NCBI GenBank assembly: GCA_029339505.1
Contig: JAQISU010001239.1
Coordinates: forward strand, 4,832,501 to 4,896,500
Direction: 5' to 3'
Source of the DNA: Unio delphinus
Taxonomy: Eukaryota > Mollusca > Bivalvia > Unionida > Unionidae
Length of the DNA stretch: 64,000 nucleotides
Shown: positions 51,281 through 61,995 of the stretch, piece after piece
How the letters are laid out: every line of letters begins with the position of its first letter
How positions within the stretch are numbered: the stretch's first letter is position 1
Made by a program: the position numbers and the translations under genes
The notes under the pieces: model-generated
What the model was told of the DNA's origin: nothing
The model's database searches: none
The model's input: the letters and a program-made list of their open reading frames with translations, nothing else

Positions 51281-51722
51281 ATGTCCAATTTCGATTTAAT
51301 CGATGCTGCTAAAAAACTAGCGATAAAAAACTTTAGAGGGGTTTTTATGAGAGATCAATTACCGAGAAAACCAAACAGCGTTGAAACCGGTATCATCAAT
51401 CTTGATAACAGTAACGGATCTCGGGAAACTCACTGGGTTGCATACACGATTGATCCACGTGGAATTGTCTATTTTGATTCATAATGGGTTAGCTCCACCA
51501 AGTGAGTTTATGCGGTATATAAATTCTTCGATGAAACTCAAAGAGTTTCCGATTTTTTATTCAACGCTGCCAACACAACAATTAAATGATCCACCGATAT
51601 GCGGCCGTGAAGTATTAAATGTCCTCACGGAGATTTCATCGTCACAGAAACCACCTCATCTGGTTGTAAATAAATACACGAGTGGGAAATTACAAAGTAA
51701 TTTTAAAGAATCAATAAATTAA
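51281..51722 (+). pseudogene. Adenain-like protease, inner copy, frameshifted
   Basis: MSNFDLIDAAKKLAIKNFRG, catalytic His in THWVAYTIDP and Asp in YFDS. The frame changes near 51483 (one extra base) and continues with GLAPPSEFMRY to QQLNDPPICGREVLNVL (catalytic Cys), stop 51720-51722. The break point differs from that in provirus A. Confidence 0.82.
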
Positions 51723-51744
51723 AAATACTAGAGTCTTTATAATA

Positions 51745-53331
51745 ATGATTGATATTTGGGGACAATCTCTGTCAATGTCGGAACCCACCGCAGAAACATC
51801 TGCGGGTTCTATCGAAGATGTAAAAAAAATAATTGAAGATGAAATCGCTGAGACGTTAAATTTAGCAAGTGTTGACCCGAACGAAATAGTTGTATTTCAA
51901 GATAGCCAGGGAAAATTGAAAAGCAGTAATATATCCGTGAATGACATTTTGATACGGCAGCGCAGCACCGCTGAAAACTCTATTGCGTTGTATTCCAGAG
52001 ACGGACAACTTAAACCAGGCGAACTTGTGTCTACAATCACCGACGCGATTGACGCCCACGACAGCATGATTGCCACCCGCAGCTGTGAGCTGGATGATCT
52101 TATACGAGGTTATAACAATTTTCGCAAAAATGTCGTACATAAATTCTTTGGAACCCCGCTTGTGGTTGGCATGACTCTCGCTGAAATTAAAAACTTTCTA
52201 TCTTTATTCTTTTTTAACAAGGACGCGGGAAGGATGATGAATGAAGATGAAATCAAGGCAAATTATCTCGATATTTACACGGATATTTCTAAACTAATAG
52301 AAAATCTTGAAAAGGTACAAAAACCCACTAACGACGTCATTGTTAAGTTTTTTGGAATCCCGCTTGTGGCAGGCATGACTCTCGCTGAAATTAGCGAGTT
52401 TATTGGCAAGCATACTCACAATGCCTACATTGCTAATAGTTTCTTTGGTGTCCCAGCTACATCTACAATGACTCTCAAAGATATTAATATGTTTATGGTG
52501 AGACAAACAACACTTAATACCATCGTGGATAAATTTTTAGGGAGAACACCTATGTCTGAAACCACATCGTTGACAGGCCCGACCCTCGCTGAAATTAAAA
52601 GCGCGTTTGACGAACAAAAATCCACCAGTAAAATGGTTAAAAATTTCTTTAGAGGACCTGAAGGTTACGATACCACTACGACATATTTTGACCTCGCTAG
52701 TGATTATAAACTCCGAGTAGAAATGGAATTTAGCTCCTTTTTTAATTCATTTTTTAAACGCCGCAATAAAACGTTGATGAAATATCCTGAAATCGATAAA
52801 ACCTATTCCGACGTCATTGACGATATTCTTAAACTAAGGGGAGAATTTGAGCGGGACCAAAAACTAGTCAATGATATTATTATTAAGTTTCTTGGAATTC
52901 CACACAACGTGGGTATGACTCTCGTTGAAATTATCGCGGCTATCAATAAGGTAAAAATTCCACATAGTGTAAGCGCCGTTAATAACATCGTGTACATGGT
53001 TGATAGTGGAACTTTTGATTGGAACCGAGGAAAAGAAAATTATCTTCGTGCTGGCCACATACATACTGGTGTACCAGGTTGCTACCGACTTACTATAATA
53101 CATCACCGTAAATTTGATTTGGAATTCAGCAACACAGGTATCAGAGGTGTTAACACATTGATGTATATACTAGAGAAAGTACCACCACCTCCACCCTCTA
53201 TACCAATCCCGCTTACGATTACTATAAACAATTCCGACGAGTCTGTGATTAGGGAGTCACTACCATGGATAATAGAATTTGTATCCGGTGTCCCCTCATC
53301 CGATCCTAAAACCCTTTCAATAATAGGATAA
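51745..53331 (+). CDS. Fibre-like / spike protein with six FFG-P-MTL repeats
   Basis: 528 residues, intact. Conserved base (MIDIWGQSL; DEIAETLNLASVDPNEIVVF) to about residue 125. Repeat units at about residues 132, 201, 233, 262, 299 and 380 (HKFFGTPLVVGMTLAEI, VKFFGIPLVAGMTLAEI, NSFFGVPATSTMTLKDI, DKFLGRTPMSETTSL, KNFFRGPEG, IKFLGIPHNVGMTLVEI). C-terminal head from about 403 (NNIVYMVDSGTFDW) with a polyproline stretch (VPPPPPSIP). Almost twice as long as the 295-residue copy in provirus A, mainly through repeats; the head is also strongly diverged. Receptor-binding function is inferred from architecture. Confidence 0.52.
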   Translation: MIDIWGQSLSMSEPTAETSAGSIEDVKKIIEDEIAETLNLASVDPNEIVVFQDSQGKLKSSNISVNDILIRQRSTAENSIALYSRDGQLKPGELVSTITDAIDAHDSMIATRSCELDDLIRGYNNFRKNVVHKFFGTPLVVGMTLAEIKNFLSLFFFNKDAGRMMNEDEIKANYLDIYTDISKLIENLEKVQKPTNDVIVKFFGIPLVAGMTLAEISEFIGKHTHNAYIANSFFGVPATSTMTLKDINMFMVRQTTLNTIVDKFLGRTPMSETTSLTGPTLAEIKSAFDEQKSTSKMVKNFFRGPEGYDTTTTYFDLASDYKLRVEMEFSSFFNSFFKRRNKTLMKYPEIDKTYSDVIDDILKLRGEFERDQKLVNDIIIKFLGIPHNVGMTLVEIIAAINKVKIPHSVSAVNNIVYMVDSGTFDWNRGKENYLRAGHIHTGVPGCYRLTIIHHRKFDLEFSNTGIRGVNTLMYILEKVPPPPPSIPIPLTITINNSDESVIRESLPWIIEFVSGVPSSDPKTLSIIG

Positions 53332-53360
53332 TTGAAAACACTATCAGGTTTAAAATAACA

Positions 53361-53945
53361 ATGTCAATGATTCCATCATCAATGACAGCGTCAATGACGC
53401 CGTCATCGCAATATCGATTCGACACCGTGAAAGAGTTTTCCGCAAATTTGAAATCACTTTCTGAGCATTATCGTGAAAAAATAAAGAAATACTGCAGAAG
53501 AATTACCGTCATCGATGTCTCTGTGTATTCGGTGTCCGGTGTGATGGCCAGCGCCGGGGTTATTTTGTCGACGGTGACCATGATGGCTCCGATTGCAGTT
53601 CCAATTGCTATCTCCGCGGCAACAACAATTGCTGCAGTCGCCACTGCGATAACTAAAAAATTATCATCGTGTTCTCAGAAAAAACTCAGTGATTATACAG
53701 CTCGGAACAGGGTGGTATTTGACTCGTATTCGAAATTATCCGAGTCGATCTTGCTGTCGATAGATAATTCGTTCATATCCGATGTTGAATTTTCCACGAT
53801 GACCCAGTTGTATAACTCCGCGATGTTGAAATTGGAAATTGAAGACAGCGTTAACAATAATGTCACTCGAACTGCTTCAACGAATCGCGGAGAATACCAC
53901 TCCGATACGAACAAGCATGATATCAATAACATCAACAAACCCTGA
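53361..53945 (+). CDS. Membrane protein, inner copy
   Basis: 194 residues, intact. Charged N-terminal helix (EFSANLKSLSEHYREKIK), two hydrophobic spans (VMASAGVILSTVTMMAPI; AVPIAISAATTIAAVATAI), then a helical tail. Its last ~86 bp overlap the start of the penton-like gene (53860) in another frame. Confidence 0.62.
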   Translation: MSMIPSSMTASMTPSSQYRFDTVKEFSANLKSLSEHYREKIKKYCRRITVIDVSVYSVSGVMASAGVILSTVTMMAPIAVPIAISAATTIAAVATAITKKLSSCSQKKLSDYTARNRVVFDSYSKLSESILLSIDNSFISDVEFSTMTQLYNSAMLKLEIEDSVNNNVTRTASTNRGEYHSDTNKHDINNINKP

Positions 53946-55186
53946 ATTTAGTGTGAACTTCCCTTCTCCGATTCCAGTGCGTGAGATCGCGCTGGCAAAA
54001 TTACGAGTATATCATAGCTGGCCTAATATCAGATCGGTTGCATTTGGCGGTCAGCAACCCAATAACGCACTGGTGTTCTCGTATAAGAATAAACCCGATG
54101 GTACTCCAGAGTGGGAAACTGTTACGTTACCAACTGGGTCGTACCAAATTAAGCAAATCAATGCTGAAATTCAGCGTAGAATAAAATCAATCACTGGAAA
54201 AGAATCAAAAATAGCTATTAATCTTCATCAACCGACGCACTCGTCGTCAATCGAAATAAGCACAGAGGGATACATTGCAGATATCTATAACAGCTCGTTA
54301 AGAACAGTGTTAGGATGGCCTGAAAAACCACCCGAAAAATCCACCGCCGACTTAACCACGGACGTACAATCATATCATGAAATCAATCCCAGTTATCGAG
54401 ATAATTTATCTGATATAAGAAAAGGAAAAATCGCCGATAGATTTATATTTACCAACAAAGACACATTGCAATGGGATTTTATCATTAAAAGAACAGCCGA
54501 CTCATCTGTTACTATTTCATTTACGCTAACTGAGGTCCGTGGTTATTTTAATGAAATTAAACAATTATATGAAACACAACTAGAACAACTACGGAAAACA
54601 AAATCGCGAAAACACGTTGAAATAATAAATCAACTTATATCTGAAATGGAATATGTATATGAACTAATTATTCAAACAATAATTAATGACAACAGCGACA
54701 GTAAACAACGATTCCTAACCGATTACAATATCACAGAAGACAATCTGCGTAATTTCAAGTTTCCCAAATACAACGCTGATGAACTAGCAAGAATTGTTAG
54801 AACCGATCAAGGCGCTACAAAAACCAGATTCAACTGTCCTCCTCAGGTATAATAATGATCCAGATGGTGGCGGTAGGCATATTGCCCCGCATAATGTAAA
54901 TATTTCAACGGTGATTGCGCTCAATTTAGTATATGATGCAATTTAAGGAAGCTATCAAATTAATCTAGAGCAATCAAATCAAGCACAGCAGGGATATATT
55001 CTTTATTCGTTTGCACCAACAGCTCCTCCAGGATTCCTAATTATTGAAAACCCAATTAATCCTGTCTACATGCGATGCCATAATAATTCGTTAACGAGAA
55101 TTAATTTCCGACTCACCGACCAGTCAAATAATTTAATTTATCTACAAGATGAGGTGTTAGCGATTAGTTTGTTTGTAAAGTCCTAA
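53860..55186 (+). pseudogene. Penton-like protein, inner copy, broken
   Basis: The start at 53860 (MSLELLQRIAENT) aligns with 7553; an earlier Met at 53839 is in frame. The N-terminal domain (MISITSTNPEFSVNFPSP) is well kept and the middle is diverged. A frame break near 54840 leads to the C-terminal domain (NNDPDGGGRHIAPHNVNIS ... APTAPPGFLIIENPINPVYM), with a TAA near 54944; final stop 55184-55186. Confidence 0.68.
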
Positions 55187-55189
55187 AGA

Positions 55190-55400
55190 CTCGATAAAAA
55201 ATTTGGTTGAAATCATTTATTATTTTTGTTAACTTGCAGCAGCAGAGAGGGTGATGACCACATCGTTGCGACCAAATTGATTAAAAATCGTAAAGTCTCC
55301 GTTTGCTAAAATGGAGACTTATTTTTTTTGGTTAAAATGAGATTTTGTAGGAAGCCTTATTTTTGCTTGAAAACGTGGTCTGTTCACCCTCTCTGTTGCT
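55190..55400. repeat. Right terminal inverted repeat of the inner provirus
   Basis: Begins 4 bp after the penton stop. The bracket motif AGCAGCAGAGAGGGTG starts at 55238 and the inverted end CACCCTCTCTGTTGCT ends at 55400. Near-perfect inverted copy of 38730-38941. Confidence 0.92.
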
Positions 55401-57964
55401 GTAGGCATATAACACAGCGGCACTGGAAGTGTTGCAAATTTTTCTTTGTGTGTATTAAATAACTTCATCTGATGTGTGTCTCTGACTATCTTTCTACTTG
55501 CCACTATCAAATCGTTTGGTCTCCACGCTTCCCAAAAATCATTTAATGGGGTTTCCGAAATTATTTCACGTGCTATTTCACACTGGATTCTATCCGGTTA
55601 TAATCTGATTAGTTTCTTGAACTCGCGTAATTGTTTATCAAGTGCTCTATGATCAGTACTAATTTCTTTATAATAGTCTACAAAATTCTTTAGCCAATTA
55701 TGTGGAGACAAACCGACAAATGGTGGTGGTTGACCATAATCGCCACACATTATCACTTTTGTATGCGCTAGCAATAACCAATCGAGAAACCTATGTAATA
55801 CATCCAACGACACTTTATATATCTCATCCCAAATAATGATTTCATGAATATATTTCTCACCCATTCGATCAGGAGTTCATTTGTCACCTTTCCATCGATA
55901 AAAAAAACTGATAAGTGCAAGCATTAACTCATGGCTGTTTCATCTCTCTTGCTAGTTTATGTGCTGGTGTTAGCACAATCATGTTTGATTTCCCTTGAAA
56001 TAATTCGATCGCACGAGTCGTCTTCCCTGACCCACCACAGCCGTTTAAGTAACTGGTTTTATATCTACATATTGGATCGGAACACGACGGTGAATTAGAT
56101 AGTTCTGATATCTGATTATTTTTAAAGTAATTGTTTTCAATCGTAACATCTGCTGATTTGGAATAATCACGCAGTATTTCCTTTTTAATTCTCCATGATC
56201 CCCAACTCTCGTCGGAATTAGTGAATTCAGCCACTGATTCTTTATGTTTACGTCTATATAAAATGAATCAGTGGCGACTCTAACTGCGGATTCAGGAAAT
56301 CTGTTTATCATCGAAAGCAAATTAATAGAAGCATAAGCCAGCATAGACGACCTTAAGTACGTATATTGAGGATTTTCTCCATCTGTGTAAGTAACAATTG
56401 TACCTAATTTGGTTCCATCGGATAAGAAAGCGTCTTTACAATCGACGTATATACCCCTAGATGTTACATCTGTGATTATAAAATCGTATTCAGCATCATC
56501 TATAATCAACCGCGAGGAATATCGTTTGTGGTCGTATTTTCCACCTTGTGTGAACTTACCAATTATTCTTCTACCGAAATCTTTTGCGTGTTTATTTATA
56601 ACTTCAAAGATTTCTTTGGACCATTTCATGATATATTCTTCGTCGAGATCGGGGAATTGTTTTTTGTTTTAGGTGATTATACTATGTAGACTATCGGGTT
56701 GTGGTAGCCAGACTTCAGTTTGTTTTCGATATGATATAATTGCTTAACTGACAATCAGCAATATCAGCATTTTAGAATCAATCATATACCATAATAACAC
56801 TATTGGCATTCAATGTTTTTCAGAGATGTGTCTACCAAACCAAAAATAACAGCAGCGATGAAGTTTTTTAGCCAATTCAAATGATATCACACGAGCGAAT
56901 CCGGTGAGATCAAAATCGGGCAGTAGTCCATTAATTGCAACACGGGTCATTTCGCGTGTGAGATGTCCAAATCTTTTGAAGTACTCGGAACACTCTCCAT
57001 ACACAAGAAAACTCCCTGGATAACACGCAATCATATCAACCGAAATAATATACTTAGGATCGTATTTTGTATTCCATACTCCACTATGGCCGTATTCTAC
57101 GCAGCTTGATTCGATATCTGAGAGAAATTCTGCGCGTGTTAGTTTCCACAGATTTCTCTTTCTCGTTAAATGAGCTGCAACTGACGGAATTGTAAAACAG
57201 TTTGTTAATAATTGTTCGTCGTAATCCGTTGAAAAATCACCAGCTAGTTTTTTCATCTCGTTGTGGAGGGCTTCAGTACGGTATAATTCGCCATTGGGTC
57301 TTACAAATTGATCGAATTTACCCTCTTCGTCTTCAAAACTGTGAAGTAACCACACTGACACAGGATAGTTTTTACTTAAGTCGTAAAAAAAAATCAAATA
57401 AATTTCCTGTGTAATATTTTATGGTTCTATTCCGCAGAAATATTGTTACCGCAGGTGTCCAAGCGTGTTTATTATGGTCAATAATTTTGATTGGAGCTCC
57501 ATTTGATTTATATTTGATTAGTGTAATACCTCTCCTGTTATCGTCAGAACGGTTATTGGGAATCTTAATGATGTTTCTAATTTGGCTTTATCTTGAATTG
57601 TTGCTCCGCTCTTCTTCACTGTTAATCCTATTCACTTATTTTTTGTGTGTCTTAGATCCGTCAATTTGTTTCCACGCCACGCATTTGTAAAATGTTTTAT
57701 TATTCGTTCTGCTACACAATTTATCCTCCCTGACAATTTCATGGGTTTTAATTTTTCAATACTCGGTCTATCATTTATCGGATAGATTCCATAAACAACT
57801 GCTGTTAGAGGATAGGACCTCTCGTAATATGATTTGTCAATCCCAGTCAGAATTCCTGGTTTGGAATCCTGACTCACAGTGACGGTTATTTTATTTTTCA
57901 GGATGGGTTCAAATTTGTCGCGTATAATCCAATTCCCCGTTTCTGAACGGATAATGAATTTCAC
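55401..57964 (-). pseudogene. PolB-helicase (outer copy, right fragment), heavily broken
   Basis: Read downward from 57964: FIIRSETGNWIIRDKFEPIL (N-terminal ~200 residues missing), FDQFVRPNGELYRTE, motif A SVDMIACYPGS (about 57030), motif B KDFGRRIIGKFTQGG, motif C ATDSFYID (canonical Asp-Ser), Walker A GCGGSGKTT, IIIWDEI, GDYGQPPP, and LPVPLCYMP at 55410, where it is cut by the inner provirus. At least six frameshifts or stops. It joins directly to a fibre-like gene at 57965 through a deletion. Confidence 0.88.
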
Positions 57965-57965
57965 T

Positions 57966-58887
57966 CTATTTCAAGATCGTCAGGGTAAATTGAAAACTAG
58001 TAATGTTTCCCTTGATGATATTTTAGTTAAACGACGCGACGCAGTAGAAGATACAATCGCGTTGTTTTCCAAGGAGGGTAAACTGAAACCAGGTGTACTT
58101 GTTTCGACGCTCACAGATAAATTAGCAGCACTCGGTGATAATTATTCAACAACGATAGAATTATTTAAAAAAAACTACGTGATGATTATAACATTCACGT
58201 AAATGCGTAAGTACAAAAAGCTATTAACACTTTTCAGGTCCCCTTAAACGATTTATATGGAGATCCACCGGTTACCACACCACAACTCACGGAGATAAAA
58301 TCAGCCTTTGATAATTTGATAAAATTGCGATCAGATTATGATACTCATGTATCTCAGTTTACTACGTTACGTAAAATCTTTAACAGGACCGATGACGTCA
58401 TTGATAAATTTTTTTGGTAAAAAAAAATCGAAACCCGATAATGTTAAAATAGATCTCGCTGATATTATCACAAAACTCGATGAAATAACAGCGATTAGGA
58501 GTTATTCGCGAAGATATTAAAACGACCAACGATGTCATCAGGGATGATCTACCGAGGATGATAGAAAAACTTGATAAAAAAAATCTCTCACGAACAAAAA
58601 AATATCATAAATAACTTGTACGCGATCCAACACGGATCATTTACGTGGACACCACAAAATAACATTAAATAATAACGCGACCGTCAAAGGTATTTATCGA
58701 CTAACACTAGTGTCACCGACTCAGTTTAATATTTCATCAACGAGTTCATCTGGGGTCAACGATATGATATCAACGATCATCGACAAGGGAACAATTCACA
58801 ATAGCATCCACTTATAATAATTTGGCTAGGGTTTCAATAACATGGCATGTGGAATTCGTAGCGGATTTAAGTAAACAACTGAATTGA
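57966..58887 (+). pseudogene. Fibre-like gene (outer copy), 5'-truncated and broken
   Basis: Begins in the conserved base (LFQDRQGKLKTSNVSLDDIL), the first ~48 residues being lost in the deletion. Frames break repeatedly after 58200. The C-terminal head (IQHGSFTWTPQN, FNISSTSSSGVN, VEFVADLSK) is closer to provirus A than to the inner copy; stop about 58885. Confidence 0.7.
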
Positions 58888-58948
58888 ATTCGCTAGCGAA
58901 TTTAACACTAGCGAATTTAACGCCAGCAAATCTATTATAATAAATAAA

Positions 58949-59430
58949 ATGTCATCATTTGCAACGTCACAACTATATCGCTATGATCAGGTCAGAGAAT
59001 TTCAAACTAAACTCAAACCACTCACTGAAGAGTACCAAACAAAGATAAAAAAATACCAACAAAGAATTACCGCAGTTGATGCTACCGTGTACTCGATATC
59101 AGGTGTAATCACCTTAGCTGGTATTATACTCTCATCAGTGACAATGATTGCCCCGATAGCTGTTCCAATTTGTATATCAGCGGTGACAACAATCGCTGGA
59201 ATAATTTCGATTATAACAAAAAAAAAATATCATCATGCAGCCAGCGCAAACTACAAGACTACGTAATTAAATTCCATGTTGTATCAACCTCATACTCCCA
59301 ATTATCCTCGATGATATAGTCGTCACTCGATGACACATTAATATCCGATAGTGAGTTTTCAGCGATGGTACGTATTTATGATTCCGCGATGTCAAAATTA
59401 GAAAAACAACAGGAGTATAATAACAATGGC
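58949..59430 (+). pseudogene. Membrane protein (outer copy), broken
   Basis: MSSFATSQLYRYDQVREFQTK, two hydrophobic spans (LAGIILSSVTMIAPIAVPI; SAVTTIAGIISII). The frame is lost in an A-run near 59220. The remainder is recognisable to about 59430, where it overlaps the next gene. Confidence 0.68.
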
Positions 59431-60811
59431 AAGATCGCAAGAACTACTTCAATGAATAGCGGAAAACACAACTACGGTGAAAACCAGCATGATCTCAATA
59501 ACTTCAAAGAATCCTGAATTCAATGTGAATTTCCCTACTGCAATTCCAGTTAAAGAGATAGCACTAGCAAACTTACGAGTGTATCACAGTTAGCCAAATA
59601 TTAGATCAAAATCATTCGGTGGTCAACAACCGAATAATTCACTGGTGTTTGCGAGCAAGAATAAACAAGACGGGACTCCTCACTGGAACGTTGTTTCACT
59701 ACCATCTGGGTCCTACCAAATCGAACAAATCAATAACGAATTACAACGTAGAATAAAATTCATTACTGGAAAAGAATCGAAAATCGCTATAACGGTTCAC
59801 GAGCCGACGTTATCATCTGCCATTGTGATAAACTCGCCCGGGTATGTCGTAGACATCTATCAGAGTTGTATAAGAACCGTGTTAGGATGGCTTGAAAATC
59901 CACCTCGACAAGAAACCATTAATATACCCGAACCACAAAAATCTGATTATATTTCAACTGAGGAGGAATATCACGATTATAGAACAGTGGGACCTATAAG
60001 AGAAATAAATGAAATAAAATATTTGTTACTACTAGATGATATTTTTTCAGTATATTTTAAAACGAAAAATTACGATGGTATGGAATATCATACGATATAT
60101 TAACCAAATGTTACCAGAAAATTCGCATGGATGACTGACAGGTTGAAAATTATTAGAAATCTACTTGTGGGTGAAATTAGTAAAATCCAACCGAGATGAT
60201 GTCATCAAATACACTGAAGTGTGTAATAAAATTATCGCCGACATGGATGAATTCAGTTTGAAACTTCTTCAATATATTAATAATATTGCTAATGAACCAG
60301 AAAGGAGTTTGCAGCAAGGCATACTATACGCGTAGAAGATATCCTCGATTTTAAATTACCAGGATATAATGCACCAGAGTTGAAAGCATTTCTTAATGAT
60401 ACCATCGGTGATGGTTTCAAAACTATTCACGACGCATGGAAAAAAATATTACAACAAACAACAATCCTCAAAAATAATAATGACCCAGACGGTGGTGGGC
60501 GACGTATCGCTAATCAAAACGTCAATATATCCTCGGTGATTGCATTGAATTTAGTATGTGATGTTATCGAAGGAAGTTACCAAATAAATCTCGAATGATC
60601 AAATCAAGCTCAGCAGGGATATATTTTATATTCAATTGCACGAACAGCTCCACCCGGATTTTTAATAATTGAGGATCCAACTAGTCCAGTGTATATGCGA
60701 TGTCATAATGATTCATTAGGGAAAATTAAATTTAAACTCAATGACCAGTCCAATAATCTGATTGATTTACGAGGTGAGGTTTTACAAATTAGTCTGTTTG
60801 TGAAATCGTAA
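59426..60811 (+). pseudogene. Penton-like gene (outer copy), broken
   Basis: Start MARSQELLQ at 59426 with a stop soon after (TGA near 59453) and another near 59594. The N-terminal domain (NSLVFASKNKQDGTPHWNVV) and C-terminal domain (NNDPDGGGRRIANQNVNISS; PPGFLIIEDPTSPVYM) are clear; further stops near 60103 and 60598. Ends 60811. Confidence 0.75.
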
Positions 60812-60819
60812 AAAAAAGA

Positions 60820-61010
60820 CTTTAATCCCATAGCAGCAGAGAGGGCTCGACAACGACTTGCGTCTCCAAAAGAAACTTTTTTTTTCGATTTTGGAGGAAG
60901 CCTTGTTTTACCAAATAGACGCTTCTATAAAGTTGTCCGATTCGCCTTCTCTACTATGGAGTAAAATCTTTTTACGATTTTTGGAGGAAGCCTTGGTTTG
61001 CTAAATAGAC
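60820..61010. repeat. Right terminal inverted repeat of the outer provirus
   Basis: AGCAGCAGAGAGGG starts at 60832; the following ~180 bp match the reverse complement of 35834-36005. Similarity stops at 61010, so the outermost ~40 bp present at the left end (from 35792) are missing here. Confidence 0.85.
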
Positions 61011-61025
61011 ACGTATTTTATAATT

Positions 61026-61510
61026 AAAATGAAATTACTTTACACTGTCATACTTGACTTAAATGTAAATTACTCTCCATTGTCATAATTGACTGAAATG
61101 TAATTACTCTACACTGTCATAATTGACTAAAATGTAATTACTCTACTCTGTCATATTTAACTTAAATGTAATACTCTACTCTGTCATACTTAACTAAAAT
61201 GTAGTTACCCTACACTGTCATACTTAACTAAAATGTAGTTACTTTACACTGTCATAATTGACTAAAATGTAATTACTCTACTCTCTCATATTTCACTTAA
61301 ATGTAATACTCTACTCTGTCATACTTAACTAAAATGTAGTTACCCTACACTGTCATACTTAACTAAAATGTAATTACTCTACTCTGTCATACTTGACTAA
61401 AATTTAATTACTTAACACTCATAACTAATTAAAATATAATACTCTATACTGTTACAATTGACCAAAATATATTTATTCTTTACTGTCATAATTGATTAAG
61501 ATCTAATTCT
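61026..61510. repeat. Minisatellite, ~30-35-bp unit
   Basis: About fourteen diverged copies of ACTGTCATACTTAACTAAAA plus TGTAATTACTCT. It begins within 20 bp of the outer provirus end. Confidence 0.88.
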
Positions 61511-61726
61511 CCACACTGTGCACGACGTGCAACTCCATTAACATATTTGTTAAAACACAAAGCATATCACAATAAAATATATTTGTAGGAATTCGAAACA
61601 ATAGTCTCATAAATACTTACGTTAATTCTTCGCCCATAAACGTAAGCACTTAATGAATAATATTAGAAAACATGAGTGGACAAGTGTCGACACAGTATTA
61701 TCAGTTCACACTTATCGTACTGACCG

Positions 61727-61995
61727 TTCCGGGGGTCTAGTCGTTAGAGCGCTGCTTTGGATGCAGGATGTCGTGGGTTCGATGCCCAGCCGAATCATAT
61801 CAAAGGCTTATAAAAAATGTTACTAACAGCTGCCTCGTGTGTCGCACAGCATTAAGAGGTTAGTGCTAGTATGGTCGGCCTGGTGTCAGGATAATGTGAC
61901 TCAGTGGGATATGATTATAGATGTCTGCAGCATGATGCCCCAGTGCTAGACATCATTATAAAGTTCAACACTGCAGATATCGTAGTGATATGACT
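61727..61995 (+). mobile_element. tRNA-derived SINE
   Basis: Head: GGGGTCTAGTCGTTAGAGC (A box) and GTGGGTTCGATGCCCAG (B box). Body CAGCTGCCTCGTGTGTCGCA, GGTCGGCCTGGTGTCAGGAT and GTCTGCAGCATGATGCCCC as in 34358 and the reverse of 15735. It ends near a (CA)n-like tail at about 62000. Confidence 0.82.

Larger units (their letters stand above)
38730..55400. mobile_element. Inner provirus: complete Polinton/adintovirus-like element
   Basis: 16.67 kb between inverted terminal repeats (38730-38941 and 55190-55400) and begins 5'-AGCAGCAGAG. It contains the full gene set: ATPase, PLA2, integrase, PolB-helicase(-HNH), zinc-ribbon, NUMOD/HNH, coiled-coil, pVI-like, capsid, pX-like, protease, fibre-like, membrane, penton-like. 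Intact: ATPase, PolB-helicase main frame, zinc-ribbon, HNH, pX-like, fibre-like and membrane genes. Broken: PLA2, integrase, coiled-coil, pVI-like, capsid, protease, penton-like. It sits inside the polymerase gene of the outer provirus. Confidence 0.92.
35792..61010. mobile_element. Outer provirus, split by the inner provirus
   Basis: Left part 35792-38729: terminal repeat, ATPase, DUF5679/PLA2, integrase and the 3' end of PolB. Right part 55401-61010: the rest of PolB, then fibre-like, membrane and penton-like genes and the right terminal repeat. The PolB sequence stops at 38729 inside the helicase part and resumes at 55401 with the next bases of the same gene. All its genes are broken, and the section from the PolB N-terminus to the fibre N-terminus has been deleted at about 57965. 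Confidence 0.9.

Noticed and set aside
61026..61510. CRISPR-like array
   Set aside because: Contiguous ~30-35-bp units without spacers: a minisatellite.
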